Made by a program: the position numbers and the translations under genes. The notes under the pieces were generated by a model. The model did not search any database. It was not told the DNA's origin and saw only the letters and a program-made list of their open reading frames with translations. From Poriferisodalis sp026713105 (GTDB lineage: Bacteria > Actinomycetota > Acidimicrobiia > Acidimicrobiales > Poriferisodalaceae), in contig OZ220472.1 of NCBI GenBank assembly GCA_965115995.1, forward strand, positions 1,364,001 through 1,428,000: a stretch of DNA of 64,000 nt, given 5' to 3'. This document shows, in pieces, positions 25,573 through 34,455 of this stretch (its first letter is position 1; each line of letters starts with the position of its first letter).

Positions 25573-25677
25573 GATCACTGCTGCGTCGGCGCGAAGCACG
25601 CGGGGTGCGTGGAAGTAGTGCTGGGCGCGGTCCTACACTGGACCCAACATCGGTGAGACAGCAGTCGGAGTCTGTGC

Positions 25678-26055
25678 GTGCCGCTTTCCGAAGACGAACA
25701 ACGGATCCTGCTCGAGATCGAGAAGGACTTCTACGACACTGACCCGGAGTTCGCGCGGGAAGTGTCTGAGACCACGCTGACTCGCCATGCCCTGCGCAAC
25801 ATCCGCTGGGCTGTGCTCGGCGGGATCCTGGGTCTGGTTGGCATCGGCTTGGGCCTGCAGGTGCACTTTGCGCTGTCTTTCGTCGCATTCCTGGTGGTGT
25901 TCGCGAGTGCAGTCGTGATCGAGCGAAATGTCCGCAAAATGGGCAGGCTGGGTCTCGAGAAAGTCTCCGATTCGATCGCGAAGCGCACCAAGCCCGACAG
26001 TTCGGACTCCTTCGGCGACCGTATGAGGCGCCGTTTCCGCGACGACTCCAGCTAG
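25678..26055 (+). CDS. DUF3040 membrane protein
   Basis: 125 residues from GTG: MPLSEDEQRILLEIEKDFYDTDPEFA is the DUF3040 signature. Two adjacent membrane segments (about 45-80) and a basic tail follow. The family is restricted to Actinobacteria and commonly sits between dinB and mraZ. Function unknown. The 3' end overlaps the convergent transglutaminase gene by 4 bases. Confidence 0.85.
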   Translation: MPLSEDEQRILLEIEKDFYDTDPEFAREVSETTLTRHALRNIRWAVLGGILGLVGIGLGLQVHFALSFVAFLVVFASAVVIERNVRKMGRLGLEKVSDSIAKRTKPDSSDSFGDRMRRRFRDDSS

Positions 26056-28328
26056 CCGGCTTTCGTCATCTCGTCGTCGAGCGTGCTGCGTCGGCGACGC
26101 CGCGAGCGAGGTCCGGCGACCATCGCCGCCGGGCGGCAGGCAGTCCCCAGGCGATCCCATCGGCTGCGAGCAGACTGGATGCGCGTCTCGAGGTGCTGCG
26201 CATGCTCCTTGGCGCCTGCAACCGTCTGCGGCGCCGGAGGCTCAGAGGCAAAAGCCGCTTCCTGGGCGGCAGTGGCCAGAGCATGCATCTCACCGGAATC
26301 GATGCGCAGCCGGCGGTCGACACGATCAGCGAATTCGGTATGCGTCTCCGTGGCCCGCTGGTCGATGCCGAGACTGAAGAGGGTCTCCGCAACGTCGTCC
26401 CACGCAGCGGCGACCGCAGCGCGCTCATCGTGGCGGGCCCGTCGATGGTGCAGCGCTCGGCGGACGCGCACGACCGACGGCACGGTGATGAGCCATCCGA
26501 TGCCGACTGCCAGTACGGCGTAGAACGGCACGACGAGCCACTCCGACCAGCTGCCGGTGGGCGACTGTGAACCCTCGAAATCGAGGACGTCCACGAATCC
26601 CTCGAGATCGCCTGACAGTCCTTCCAGATCTTCGAGGCCCTGCGCCCCGATGAACCCGGAGCCCGCCTCACCGGCCGCGTCTGGGTCGCCGGGCACCACC
26701 TGCTGGGGTGCCACGCCGGTGTACACCACAGCCCCCGGAGCCCCGCGCCCCGGCGTGGGCTCGAAGTACACCCAGCGCCCCCCAATCCAGATCTCTGGCC
26801 ACGCGTGATAGTGCTCGCCCCTGACCACGTAGGTGCCGTCGATGAGCTCGCCCGGCGTGAAACCCACGGCAACACGCGAAGGCAATCCGACCGCTCGAGC
26901 CATCGCTGCGTAGGTGCCCGCGAATTGCTCGCAATAGCCGCGCCGCTCGGAGAACAAGAACTGTTCCATGCGTTCGGTGTCGTGCCCGCTGGGCACCCGC
27001 AGCGCGTACACGAAGTTCTCGAGGAAGAAGTTCTGCAGCGCCAGCGCCTTGGCATAGGGGCCCGTCGCGTCGGCCGTGACGTCGCCAGCGAGACCGGCGA
27101 CGCGCTCGTTGAAGCCCTCGGGCAGCGCGAGGTACGTCTCGGCGATGTCGGGCGGAACCTCATCGCCGGCTGCCACGAGACCGGCGACGGACGGAACATC
27201 GGGATCCGAGTGGACGGTGTAGGTCATCCCGGGTTCGAGCTCATTGCTGTGCTGAGTAACCAGCGTGCCGGTTTCGGGGTCGTACAGCACATCAGGGCCG
27301 TGGTAGCCGACCGGTTCATACGCGGCCGGCAGCCAGATGCTGTCGAGCGCCCCGACGGTGAACCGCTGGGTGAGCAGGTCGTCATCGGCGCGCGCTCCCA
27401 AGTGTCGGGTCGCATCTCCGTAGACCTGTTCGGATCCCCAGAACGTCCCGTCGAAGCGGCTGAGGCCCGAAACCCTCCAATACGCGGGCGCGTCTGCTTG
27501 GACGCGGAACAGCTCTGCGCCCGAGGTGCCCACCAAGCGACCTTGGGCGTTGACGAGGGGACTGATCGTCACGCGCGACGCGGGGGCGCTGCCGTCGAGG
27601 TCTTTCCATGAGACGATCGCCGGAGCGTCGTTGCCTGGCAGCAGTGGCACCAGCAGCGCAGCGCCCACCGCCGCGGCGGTGCCCAAGCGCAGCGCTGTAC
27701 GCATCGGCACCGACGCACGCCGCTGCTCCGATGATCCGACCGGCGTGCGGTCGCCGGTGTGGTGGATGCCGTATGCGGCTGCGAAGGCGACGGCGCACAC
27801 GATGACGGCGGCAGCGCTGCGAATGCGCCACGCATCGGTGCCCAATGCCCCCACGAATGCGAGCACGCCGAATGCTGGCAGCAATGCGGGGCCCATCGAC
27901 TTCGCACGCAGCGCCAGCGTGTCAGCGACGAATGCTGCGAGCCAGACGGCGACGCCGCCGACTGCCAAGAACCCGGCAGTGGCAGGTGTCGGCGCCTCGA
28001 CGATGCCGAATGCCCTCCATGCTGCGGCGATGTCAGCCGCGGCGTGACGGAGCGTCTCGGCGCTGGGCGCCACGCGCAGCCACAAAGTGTCGGAGTAGAG
28101 CGCCAGCCCTTCGACAATGATCAGCATCACCACCGACGCCGTCGCAGCCGCCGCGAGCGGCCAGCGCTGCCGCCTCGTCACTGCGGCCGACGCATGCCCG
28201 CCCATCGCCAGGATCAGCCACAAGGGTGCGTAGTCCCACGTGTCGAAGAGCCGCCGAGCGATGAGTACGGACACCAGCGTCAGCAGCCACAGGGAGATCT
28301 CCACCTGCCAAAGACTTCGTCCCCTCAT
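26052..28328 (-). CDS. Membrane transglutaminase-like protein (DUF3488/TgpA type)
   Basis: 758 residues. The N-terminus has several membrane segments (to about 240). The large external part contains a transglutaminase-like core with Cys in RRGYCEQFAGTYAAMARAVG and His in GEHYHAWPEIWI; the third position is FEPTPG where many members have FDPTPG. One more membrane segment (about residue 600) and a cytoplasmic tail follow. It overlaps the DUF58 gene by ATGA, giving the widespread MoxR-DUF58-TgpA unit linked to envelope proteolysis or assembly. The exact reaction is unknown. Confidence 0.85.
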   Translation of the reverse strand: MRGRSLWQVEISLWLLTLVSVLIARRLFDTWDYAPLWLILAMGGHASAAVTRRQRWPLAAAATASVVMLIIVEGLALYSDTLWLRVAPSAETLRHAAADIAAAWRAFGIVEAPTPATAGFLAVGGVAVWLAAFVADTLALRAKSMGPALLPAFGVLAFVGALGTDAWRIRSAAAVIVCAVAFAAAYGIHHTGDRTPVGSSEQRRASVPMRTALRLGTAAAVGAALLVPLLPGNDAPAIVSWKDLDGSAPASRVTISPLVNAQGRLVGTSGAELFRVQADAPAYWRVSGLSRFDGTFWGSEQVYGDATRHLGARADDDLLTQRFTVGALDSIWLPAAYEPVGYHGPDVLYDPETGTLVTQHSNELEPGMTYTVHSDPDVPSVAGLVAAGDEVPPDIAETYLALPEGFNERVAGLAGDVTADATGPYAKALALQNFFLENFVYALRVPSGHDTERMEQFLFSERRGYCEQFAGTYAAMARAVGLPSRVAVGFTPGELIDGTYVVRGEHYHAWPEIWIGGRWVYFEPTPGRGAPGAVVYTGVAPQQVVPGDPDAAGEAGSGFIGAQGLEDLEGLSGDLEGFVDVLDFEGSQSPTGSWSEWLVVPFYAVLAVGIGWLITVPSVVRVRRALHHRRARHDERAAVAAAWDDVAETLFSLGIDQRATETHTEFADRVDRRLRIDSGEMHALATAAQEAAFASEPPAPQTVAGAKEHAQHLETRIQSARSRWDRLGTACRPAAMVAGPRSRRRRRSTLDDEMTKAG

Positions 28329-29503
28329 GAGCGAACTGCTGCGGTCTGTTCAGACGCCTGGGCTGCTGCCCATTTGGGCCCGAGCTCGGCGGCGGAGGTG
28401 ATGTCGAGGAATCCCGGACCGGCCGACGGCAGGGAATCGCCGGACCTGCAGATGCGGATGACCGTCATCGACGAGCTGCGCATGCTTGCAGCTGCGATCG
28501 CCTCAGCATCCCGAGCCGCATCAAGGGCCGTCCCTCCGAGCACGACGACCACCGCGCCCACCGCAGTGGCCGCTGCGGCCGCGAGTGCGCTGCGCAACGA
28601 TCCCGATGCCGAAGTGGAGACGTCCGCGAGGTGGTCGAACAGCTGCGCCAGGCCTTCCCCCGAGGTCACGAAGCCCGTATCCGCCCCAGCGACCGTGAGC
28701 AACCGGAGCGGATCGTGCCGCGCGGCGCTGGCGAGCACCACGCTGGCTGCGGCCGACACGGCCAGCTCGAAATGAGCTTCGTCGAGGGCAGTACTGCGGG
28801 TGTCGAGCACCACAGTGACCCGGCTGCGGCGCGGGACCTCGTCTTCGCGCACCATGGGACGGCCGAGACGGGCAGTCGACGGCCAGTGAATGCGGCGAAT
28901 ATCGTCGCCAGCCGTGTAGTCGCGCAGTGCGTAGAAATCCTCCCCGATGCGTTGCAGCGTGTGAGCGTCGGCTGCAAGTCCCAGCGGCTCAGGGCCCCGA
29001 GCAAGGCGTGGCGGCACCAGTGTCTGCGTCGCGGGATACACGACGAGCATCGTCCGCGGGCCGGACCCGATCGGGGTGCGCGACAAACCCAACGGATCGA
29101 CGACATCGACCACCGCCGGACCGATCTCCAGGCGACCCCGGCGGTGGGTCGGTAGCAGGTACGACGTGTTCAGGCGCTCTGCGGCGAGCAACGGGCCGAC
29201 GCGCAGTCGTGCCCCGAGCGTGCCGCTGACCGGGTCGGTCACATGCAGCACCGGGGATGGCCCGCCGAGGTTGGTGAGGGCGAGTTGCACCCGTGCTTTT
29301 CCGCCTGCGTGGACCCGCACAGGCTGCACCGAGCGCTGGATCCGCAGGCGGATCCTGCGCGTGCGGGTCCATACCGCAGCGCTGCAGACCAGCGCGAGGC
29401 CCGCGACGGCAAGAACGAGCAGCTCGCCCATGCCGAAGAGGCGCCCAGCTCCAGCGGCCACCACAGAGCCCATCCCCACCGAGAGGCCCCGCCGTGTCAG
29501 CAT
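28325..29503 (-). CDS. DUF58-domain membrane protein
   Basis: 392 residues. Membrane segments near the N-terminus (about 10-45), then a beta-domain, and the DUF58 signature FYALRDYTAGDDIRRIHWPSTAR followed by a vWA-like region (VVLDTRSTALDE). DUF58 proteins act as partners of MoxR ATPases. The gene lies 28 bases after moxR and overlaps the transglutaminase gene. Confidence 0.87.
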   Translation of the reverse strand: MLTRRGLSVGMGSVVAAGAGRLFGMGELLVLAVAGLALVCSAAVWTRTRRIRLRIQRSVQPVRVHAGGKARVQLALTNLGGPSPVLHVTDPVSGTLGARLRVGPLLAAERLNTSYLLPTHRRGRLEIGPAVVDVVDPLGLSRTPIGSGPRTMLVVYPATQTLVPPRLARGPEPLGLAADAHTLQRIGEDFYALRDYTAGDDIRRIHWPSTARLGRPMVREDEVPRRSRVTVVLDTRSTALDEAHFELAVSAAASVVLASAARHDPLRLLTVAGADTGFVTSGEGLAQLFDHLADVSTSASGSLRSALAAAAATAVGAVVVVLGGTALDAARDAEAIAAASMRSSSMTVIRICRSGDSLPSAGPGFLDITSAAELGPKWAAAQASEQTAAVRS

Positions 29504-29531
29504 GCGACCCCCCGGGGCATCGAAACGAGCG

Positions 29532-30512
29532 TCAGCCGGCGGCGGTGGGCACGGCGACGGCTTCGAAGACGTCGCGCAGCGCTGTCTGGGGCGTCAAGCC
29601 CTGCAGTTGTGCGTCGGGGCTCAGTCTGATCCGGTGGCCGAGCACTGGTTCGGCGACAGCTTTCACGTCGTCGGGCACCACGTAGTTCCGGCCCGCAGCG
29701 AGTGCGCGTGCCTGGGAAACTCGCTGGAGATCAAGCGTCGCACGCGGGCTGATGCCCAGCGTGATCGTGCCGCGCTGTCGTGAGGCGTCGGCCACGGCGA
29801 CGATGTAGCGGCGCAGCACCGGCGCGACATGGACCTCCGTGACGGTGCGTGCCATGGCGAGCACCTCGCCTGCTGTCGCAACCGGTTCGAGCGAGATCTC
29901 AGTCGTGCCGTCGTGGAGATTGAGCACCTCGATGGCCGAGTCCGCGTCGGGGTAGCCGATGCTGATCCGCATGAGAAACCGATCGAGCTGCGATTCGGGC
30001 AGCGGGTAAGTGCCCTCATGCTCGATCGGGTTCTGGGTGGCGATCACCATGAACGGCTGGCCGAGCGGGCGCGTCGTGCGGTCGGTGGTGACCTGGCGTT
30101 CCTGCATCGCCTCGAGCAGCGCCGCCTGCGTCTTCGGTGAGGCCCGGTTGATCTCGTCGACGAGCACGATGCTGGAGAAGAGCGCGCCGGAACGGAACTC
30201 GAATGTGCGCTCGCGCTCGTCCCACACGTTCACGCCGATGACATCGGACGGCAGAACGTCGGGCGTGAACTGAATCCGCCCGAACGGTGCGTCGATCGAG
30301 GCTGCCAGCGATTTGGCGAGACTGGTCTTGCCGACGCCAGGCACGTCTTCGATCAGCAGGTGCCCATCGCACAGCAGGCACAGCAGCGAGAGTCCGACGG
30401 CGTCGGTCTTGCCGCGGATCACCTGCTCCACATTCGCCGTGATCCGCTCGAACGTCTGCCGGAACGTCTCGGCATCGGCCACGTGCGTTTGCGGGGCGGT
30501 GTGATTGCGCAC
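29532..30512 (-). CDS. moxR: MoxR-family AAA+ ATPase
   Basis: 326 residues from GTG. Walker A EDVPGVGKTSLAKSLA (about 55-70), Walker B SIVLVDEINRA (D119, E120), sensor 1 MVIATQNPIEHEGTYPLPESQLDRF. MoxR ATPases remodel or chaperone partner complexes; here the partners are probably the DUF58 and transglutaminase-like proteins downstream. A palindrome lies 58 bases upstream. Confidence 0.92.
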   Translation of the reverse strand: MRNHTAPQTHVADAETFRQTFERITANVEQVIRGKTDAVGLSLLCLLCDGHLLIEDVPGVGKTSLAKSLAASIDAPFGRIQFTPDVLPSDVIGVNVWDERERTFEFRSGALFSSIVLVDEINRASPKTQAALLEAMQERQVTTDRTTRPLGQPFMVIATQNPIEHEGTYPLPESQLDRFLMRISIGYPDADSAIEVLNLHDGTTEISLEPVATAGEVLAMARTVTEVHVAPVLRRYIVAVADASRQRGTITLGISPRATLDLQRVSQARALAAGRNYVVPDDVKAVAEPVLGHRIRLSPDAQLQGLTPQTALRDVFEAVAVPTAAG

Positions 30513-30569
30513 GGCGGCTGACTTTCGGGGATGAGTCGGGGAACGATCTGGCTCGCTGGTATCGGCAGG

Positions 30570-30585
30570 CTCAGAACGCTCTGAG
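30570..30585 (-). promoter_or_regulatory. Palindrome upstream of moxR
   Basis: CTCAGA-ACGC-TCTGAG is a perfect 6-bp inverted repeat. On the minus strand TAGCCT (30590-30585) lies at its upstream edge and could be a -10 box, which would make the palindrome an operator. No -35 is convincing. Confidence 0.3.
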
Positions 30586-30616
30586 GCTACTCAGCGTGGC
30601 CGCTTGGGCTCTGTGC

Positions 30617-30682
30617 CTCCCGCTTTTGTTCGCTGCGCTCACGGGCCGCTTGGGCCCGGGGCTCAGCCTCTAAGGTGGCCCG
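30617..30682 (+). repeat. Dispersed repeat A, copy 2
   Basis: TCCCGCTTTTGTTCGCTG, GCGCTCACGGGCCGCTTGGG and CTCAGCCTCTAAGG match copies 1 and 4. It ends at the GTG of the next gene, and TAAGGT lies inside its end. Confidence 0.8.
30671..30676 (+). promoter_or_regulatory. TAAGGT box, candidate leaderless promoter
   Basis: TAAGGT fits TANNNT and ends exactly 6 bases before GTG 30683. It is formed by the end of repeat A, like the TAGGCT box at 62318-62323. Confidence 0.35.
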
Positions 30683-30970
30683 GTGCGCCGACCACGTACT
30701 CTGCGCAGCCCTCGCTTGGGGGCGACGCTGGTTGCGGTGGCAACGCGCCCGTATCTGTGGATCACTGCGGCGAGCGCCGTGAGGCGACTGGTTCCGCGTC
30801 GCTGGTGGACCCGAGCGCCGTTCTTGCCGCTGCCTCACCGTGACTATGTGCGATTCCGCCTGCTGACTGCGGTCGGCAGCGACGCGGATGCGGCCGCGGA
30901 ACCCTCCGATCTGATCCAATGGCTGGAATGGTGCCGACGTTGGCCGGCCGCCGTTGCGGTTCGCACGTGA
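30683..30970 (+). CDS. Small conserved protein upstream of an HNH nuclease
   Basis: 95 residues with RPYLWITAASAVRRLVPRRWW, FLPLPHRDYVRFRLLTAVG and DLIQWLEWCRRWP. I recognise this as a type of small actinobacterial protein found beside this HNH gene, but with no known function. It is basic and Trp-rich with no signal peptide. A 15-base gap separates it from the HNH gene, so they are probably cotranscribed. Confidence 0.65.
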   Translation: MRRPRTLRSPRLGATLVAVATRPYLWITAASAVRRLVPRRWWTRAPFLPLPHRDYVRFRLLTAVGSDADAAAEPSDLIQWLEWCRRWPAAVAVRT

Positions 30971-30985
30971 CATGAGGCCCCTGAC

Positions 30986-31621
30986 ATGACTTCACCGGGA
31001 GCCGTCGCGTATGCGTCGCAATCGGTTGGCGATGCGGCCAAGACATACGGCACACGTAATGGCCATCGCGTCCTGCGTGACCCGAAGATCTCACGGGCTC
31101 GTTCCGTGCTGTCGGATCGGACGCTGGTGCTCAACGTCACCTACCAGCCCTTGTCGATCACGACCGTGCGACGCGCCCTGCTGCTCGTGCTGGCGGGCAA
31201 AGCCGACGTCATCCACGCCCGGCCGGGCAGCATTCGTTCGCCGCGCCTGACGATGTCTGTGCCTTCGATCGTGCGGCTGAGGTACCACGCACGGGCGCCG
31301 TACCGCCGACGGGCGCCGCTGCACCGGCGGGCGGTGTTCGCCCGCGACGCCTACCGCTGCCAGTACTGCGGGAATCGGGCGGAGTGCATCGACCATGTTC
31401 ACCCCCGCAGCCGCGGCGGTGAACACACGTGGGAAAACGTGGTGGCCTGCTGCCGGGCTTGCAACGTGGGCAAGGGCGACTCGTTGCTGTCGGATGGCCG
31501 CTACCGGCTGCGCCAGACTCCGTACGCTCCCGAACCGCTTGCTGTCGTGGCCGCAATGCGAGGCGACGCCCCCGCAGAGTGGACCGACTATCTCGCAGAC
31601 CTGCGTCCTCAGCTCGTCTGA
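30986..31621 (+). CDS. HNH endonuclease family protein
   Basis: 211 residues. The HNH core is YRCQYCGNRAECIDHVHPRSRGGEHTWENVVACCRACN, split here as CQYCG, then the DHVHPRSRGG catalytic-type motif, then CRACN; the two Cys pairs bind zinc. LVLNVTYQPLSITTVRRAL precedes it, as in the widespread actinobacterial 'HNH endonuclease' proteins of unknown physiological role. The first ATG is used; the conserved part starts near residue 47, so a later start is possible. Confidence 0.82.
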   Translation: MTSPGAVAYASQSVGDAAKTYGTRNGHRVLRDPKISRARSVLSDRTLVLNVTYQPLSITTVRRALLLVLAGKADVIHARPGSIRSPRLTMSVPSIVRLRYHARAPYRRRAPLHRRAVFARDAYRCQYCGNRAECIDHVHPRSRGGEHTWENVVACCRACNVGKGDSLLSDGRYRLRQTPYAPEPLAVVAAMRGDAPAEWTDYLADLRPQLV

Positions 31622-31666
31622 GTGGACCCGCAGCAGGCCTGAGCGGCTGAGACGCGAGGCGCAGCC

Positions 31667-32350
31667 ATGGCCCGGGCGGTCTGCCATCGTGGGCCTGTGA
31701 GTGCGTGGGTACGCGACGAATGGCAGGCGACCGCCGGGCTGTTGCATGCGCGCCCGATGCCGCGGGACGGCCGACGTCGCATCTCAAGGTTGCGCCCGAC
31801 CGCGCCCGCCGTGGTCTTGGGCTCTGCGAGCCCTGATCCCTATGGCGGCATGCGCAACGACCTGGTTCGCCGGCGCAGTGGCGGGGGACTGGTGTGGCTC
31901 GACCCCGCAGCGATCGTGTGGGTGGACGTCTTCGTGCCAGCGGGGGATCCGCTGTGGCGATCAGACGTCAGCCAGGCATTCCATTGGCTGGGGCGCCGGT
32001 TGGCCATGGCGTTCTCGCACGTGGGCGTGCCTGCAAGCACGCATCGGGGTCCCTACGAGGCGGGCCCATCACAGGGCCTGGTGTGCTTCGCGTCGCTGGG
32101 TCCGGGCGAGGTCACCGCAGGCGGCCGGAAGCTGGTCGGCGTGTCTCAGCGTCGTACCCGCGAGGGGAGCCGCTTCCAATGCGTCGCCTATGAGCGATTC
32201 GAGCTCGGGCCCCTGGCGTCGGCTGTGGATTCCGGCACGTCAGATCTGATCCGCGATCGCGCGGCGGGCTGGGCGGACTTCGGCGTCAGCAACTCACCTT
32301 CGGAGATCGCCCGGCTGCTTATGGGGTTCATCACCGAGCACGACGCCTGA
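31667..32350 (+). CDS. Lipoate/biotin-protein ligase-family protein
   Basis: About 227 residues. RRSGGGLVWLDPAAIVWVDVFVPAGDPLW resembles the lipoate-ligase (BPL/LPL) catalytic opening, written in parts RRSGGG and VWVDVFVP. The later GRKLVGVSQRRTREGSRFQC carries the conserved lysine and binding loop. It may attach or transfer lipoyl or octanoyl groups. GTG 31697 (MSAWVRDEWQ) is an equally likely start. Activity as a true ligase is uncertain. Confidence 0.7.
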   Translation: MARAVCHRGPVSAWVRDEWQATAGLLHARPMPRDGRRRISRLRPTAPAVVLGSASPDPYGGMRNDLVRRRSGGGLVWLDPAAIVWVDVFVPAGDPLWRSDVSQAFHWLGRRLAMAFSHVGVPASTHRGPYEAGPSQGLVCFASLGPGEVTAGGRKLVGVSQRRTREGSRFQCVAYERFELGPLASAVDSGTSDLIRDRAAGWADFGVSNSPSEIARLLMGFITEHDA

Positions 32351-32456
32351 AGCTCTCCGGCGCGCCCGTGGCGGGGCGCCATGTCCCGCAGCGTTGGCGA
32401 GCACGGCCGGCGACGGCGGCGAGCAGAGCCGGCGACGGGCGACTTGGCACATTCGG

Positions 32457-32500
32457 GGTGGACATAGTGGGTGTTTGACCCATAAAGTGGTGCGAAGTGG
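32457..32500 (+). promoter_or_regulatory. GTGG direct repeats upstream of mraZ, candidate MraZ operator
   Basis: GGTGG (32457), AGTGG (32466), AGTGG (32486) and AGTGG (32496) are spaced about 10 or 20 bases apart, on one face of the helix. MraZ is known to bind short TGGG/GTGG-type direct repeats with 10-bp periodicity in its own promoter. TGGACA (32459-32464) and CATAAA (32481-32486), 16 bases apart, are possible promoter boxes in the same stretch. Confidence 0.6.
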
Positions 32501-32563
32501 TTTGCAGGGGTACAGATGCCCATGTGATCCAGATTCCTATCCGAGCGCTGCGGAGGCCCTGCG

Positions 32564-33010
32564 TTGGAGAGTCTGTTCGTCGGTCAGCATGAGCACGCGC
32601 TCGACACGAAGGGCCGCATCGTGCTCCCAGTGGGCTTTCGCGGTTCCTTTGAGCCGTCCGGCTTTCTGATCAAGCACAGCGAGGGCTGTCTTGCGCTCAT
32701 GACACCGGATCGGTTCGGCGAGATCGCGGGCCAGATGTCGGAGCGATCCCACTCCGGCGGACCGCACGGACGCGCAGCGAAGCGCTCGTTTGGTGCCGGA
32801 GCTGCGCGGGTCCTGCCCGACAAGCAGGGCCGCATCGCGATTCCCGAGGAATTGCGCCGATTCGCCGGACTGCAGCGCGACTGCGTCGTGATCGGCGCCA
32901 TCGACGAAGTCGAGATTTGGGATGCGGGTCGCTGGCAAGAGATGAACGCCCAGGGCGAATCGCTGCTGGCATCGCCCGAGAGCGGCGACGAACCATCGGA
33001 GCAGGCGTGA
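32564..33010 (+). CDS. mraZ: Transcriptional regulator MraZ
   Basis: 148 residues with two SpoVT/AbrB-like halves: FVGQHEHALDTKGRIVLPVGFR and ARVLPDKQGRIAIPEELRRFA. It is the first gene and repressor of the dcw cluster and forms DNA-binding rings. The start is TTG 32564, supported by GGAGG about 8 bases upstream and by alignment to the family start. It overlaps rsmH as GTGA. Confidence 0.93.
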   Translation: MESLFVGQHEHALDTKGRIVLPVGFRGSFEPSGFLIKHSEGCLALMTPDRFGEIAGQMSERSHSGGPHGRAAKRSFGAGAARVLPDKQGRIAIPEELRRFAGLQRDCVVIGAIDEVEIWDAGRWQEMNAQGESLLASPESGDEPSEQA

Positions 33011-33963
33011 GCGCCGCCGTCGCCGCCCGGTCCTTCCACGAACCCGTCATGATCGATGAGATCACCGAGCTGTTCGCTCCCGTTGAGGGCGGCCTGTTCG
33101 TCGATGCGACGCTCGGGGGCGGCGGCCATGCAGAGGCGCTCCTGGATCAGCATCCCGGGCGGAGGCTGCTCGGGATCGATCGCGATCCCGAGGCAATCGC
33201 GGCCGCACAGGAGCGTCTCGCGGCGTTCGGAGACCGCGTCACGTTCTGCTGCGAACGATTCGACCGCCTCGGCGAGCTGGTTGATGCGGCCCCGACGGGT
33301 CCGCTCATGGGCGTGCTGTTCGACTTCGGCGTCAGCAGCCACCAGCTGAATTCGCGCGAGCGCGGTTTCTCGCATCGATACGACGCTCCGCTGGACATGC
33401 GCATGGACGCACGCTCCGGACGCGACGCGCAACTCGTCGTCAATACCTACGAGCTCGCTGAACTGCGCGAGCTGATGAGGCACCACGCCGGCGAGCGGTA
33501 CGCCCACCGCATCGCTGCCGCAATCGTGGCGGCCAGGCCATTGCACACGACCGCGCAGCTCGCCGACGTCGTCAAGTCGGCGGTGCCTGCGGCGGCCCGG
33601 CGCGGCCGGCGCCATCCGGCCATGCGCACGTTCGCGGCGATCCGCATCGAAGTGAACGACGAACTCAACCTCATCGAACCCGCAATGCGAGCCGCGCTCG
33701 CGCGCCTGCAGCCACGCGGGCGCCTCGCAACGCTCACCTATCACTCAGGAGAAGACAGCACCGTGAAGATCATTATGCGAGAAGCAGCCGACGGCGTCTG
33801 CGAATGCCCGTCGACATTGCCGTGCATCTGTGGCGCGGCACCCACTGTCCGCCTGCTGCGTCGCAAGGTCACCCGGCCCAGCGCGGCCGAAGTGGAGCGG
33901 AATCCGCGGGCCGCCAGCGCCCTGCTGCGTGCCGCTGAGCGGCTCGAACCAGCCCGTCACTGA
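33007..33963 (+). CDS. rsmH: 16S rRNA (cytosine-1402-N4)-methyltransferase
   Basis: 318 residues from GTG 33007. The SAM-binding motif is VDATLGGGGHAEALL; FDFGVSSHQLN, DMRMD, RTFAAIRIEVNDEL and YHSGEDSTVK are family signatures, as is the Cys-rich CECPSTLPCICG. It methylates C1402 in the ribosomal P site. It overlaps mraZ by 4 bases. Confidence 0.95.
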   Translation: MSAAVAARSFHEPVMIDEITELFAPVEGGLFVDATLGGGGHAEALLDQHPGRRLLGIDRDPEAIAAAQERLAAFGDRVTFCCERFDRLGELVDAAPTGPLMGVLFDFGVSSHQLNSRERGFSHRYDAPLDMRMDARSGRDAQLVVNTYELAELRELMRHHAGERYAHRIAAAIVAARPLHTTAQLADVVKSAVPAAARRGRRHPAMRTFAAIRIEVNDELNLIEPAMRAALARLQPRGRLATLTYHSGEDSTVKIIMREAADGVCECPSTLPCICGAAPTVRLLRRKVTRPSAAEVERNPRAASALLRAAERLEPARH

Positions 33964-33996
33964 TCACCCCGCCATCCCGGATCCGAGCATCGTTCG

Positions 33997-34455
33997 ATGG
34001 CCCTCGCCACCGCCCATCTCACCGTCGCGGATGCCCCGCCGCCGCTGGTGCGGGTGCCTGCGCGACGCGCGGCGGGGCTGCGCCTCGTCGGCGTCACTGC
34101 GTTGCTGGCGGCTGCAGCGATCACGGTGCTTGCGGGACTCGCGGTGTTTCACTCGGTGCTCGCCGCGGGTCAATATCGCCTGTCGGAACTGGAATCGGGG
34201 ATCGCCACCGAGCGGGAACGCCTGATCGATCTCCGCTATGAGCTCCAGATGCTGCATGGCCCTGCGGAGATCGAATTGATGGGGATCGGCGCGCTCGGCC
34301 TCGTCAATGCTCCCGATCCGATCGACGTGCGGATCGAGCCGCGTCACATCGCGGCGGTAGATCCGCCGCAAAGCAGTACGCGTCAAGGCGGGGACTGGCT
34401 CTCGATCAAGACGCTGCTGACCGACGCGTCTACAGCGCATGACCGACGTTCTTGA
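33997..34455 (+). CDS. ftsL: FtsL-like cell-division protein
   Basis: 152 residues. One membrane segment (about 28-55; LVGVTALLAAAAITVLAGLA) is followed by a coiled-coil-like stretch (RLSELESGIATERERLIDLRYELQ, in parts) and MGIGALGLVNAP, the pattern of FtsL/DivIC septum proteins. Position between rsmH and ftsI supports the call since FtsL proteins are weakly conserved. Overlaps ftsI by 17 bases. Confidence 0.78.
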   Translation: MALATAHLTVADAPPPLVRVPARRAAGLRLVGVTALLAAAAITVLAGLAVFHSVLAAGQYRLSELESGIATERERLIDLRYELQMLHGPAEIELMGIGALGLVNAPDPIDVRIEPRHIAAVDPPQSSTRQGGDWLSIKTLLTDASTAHDRRS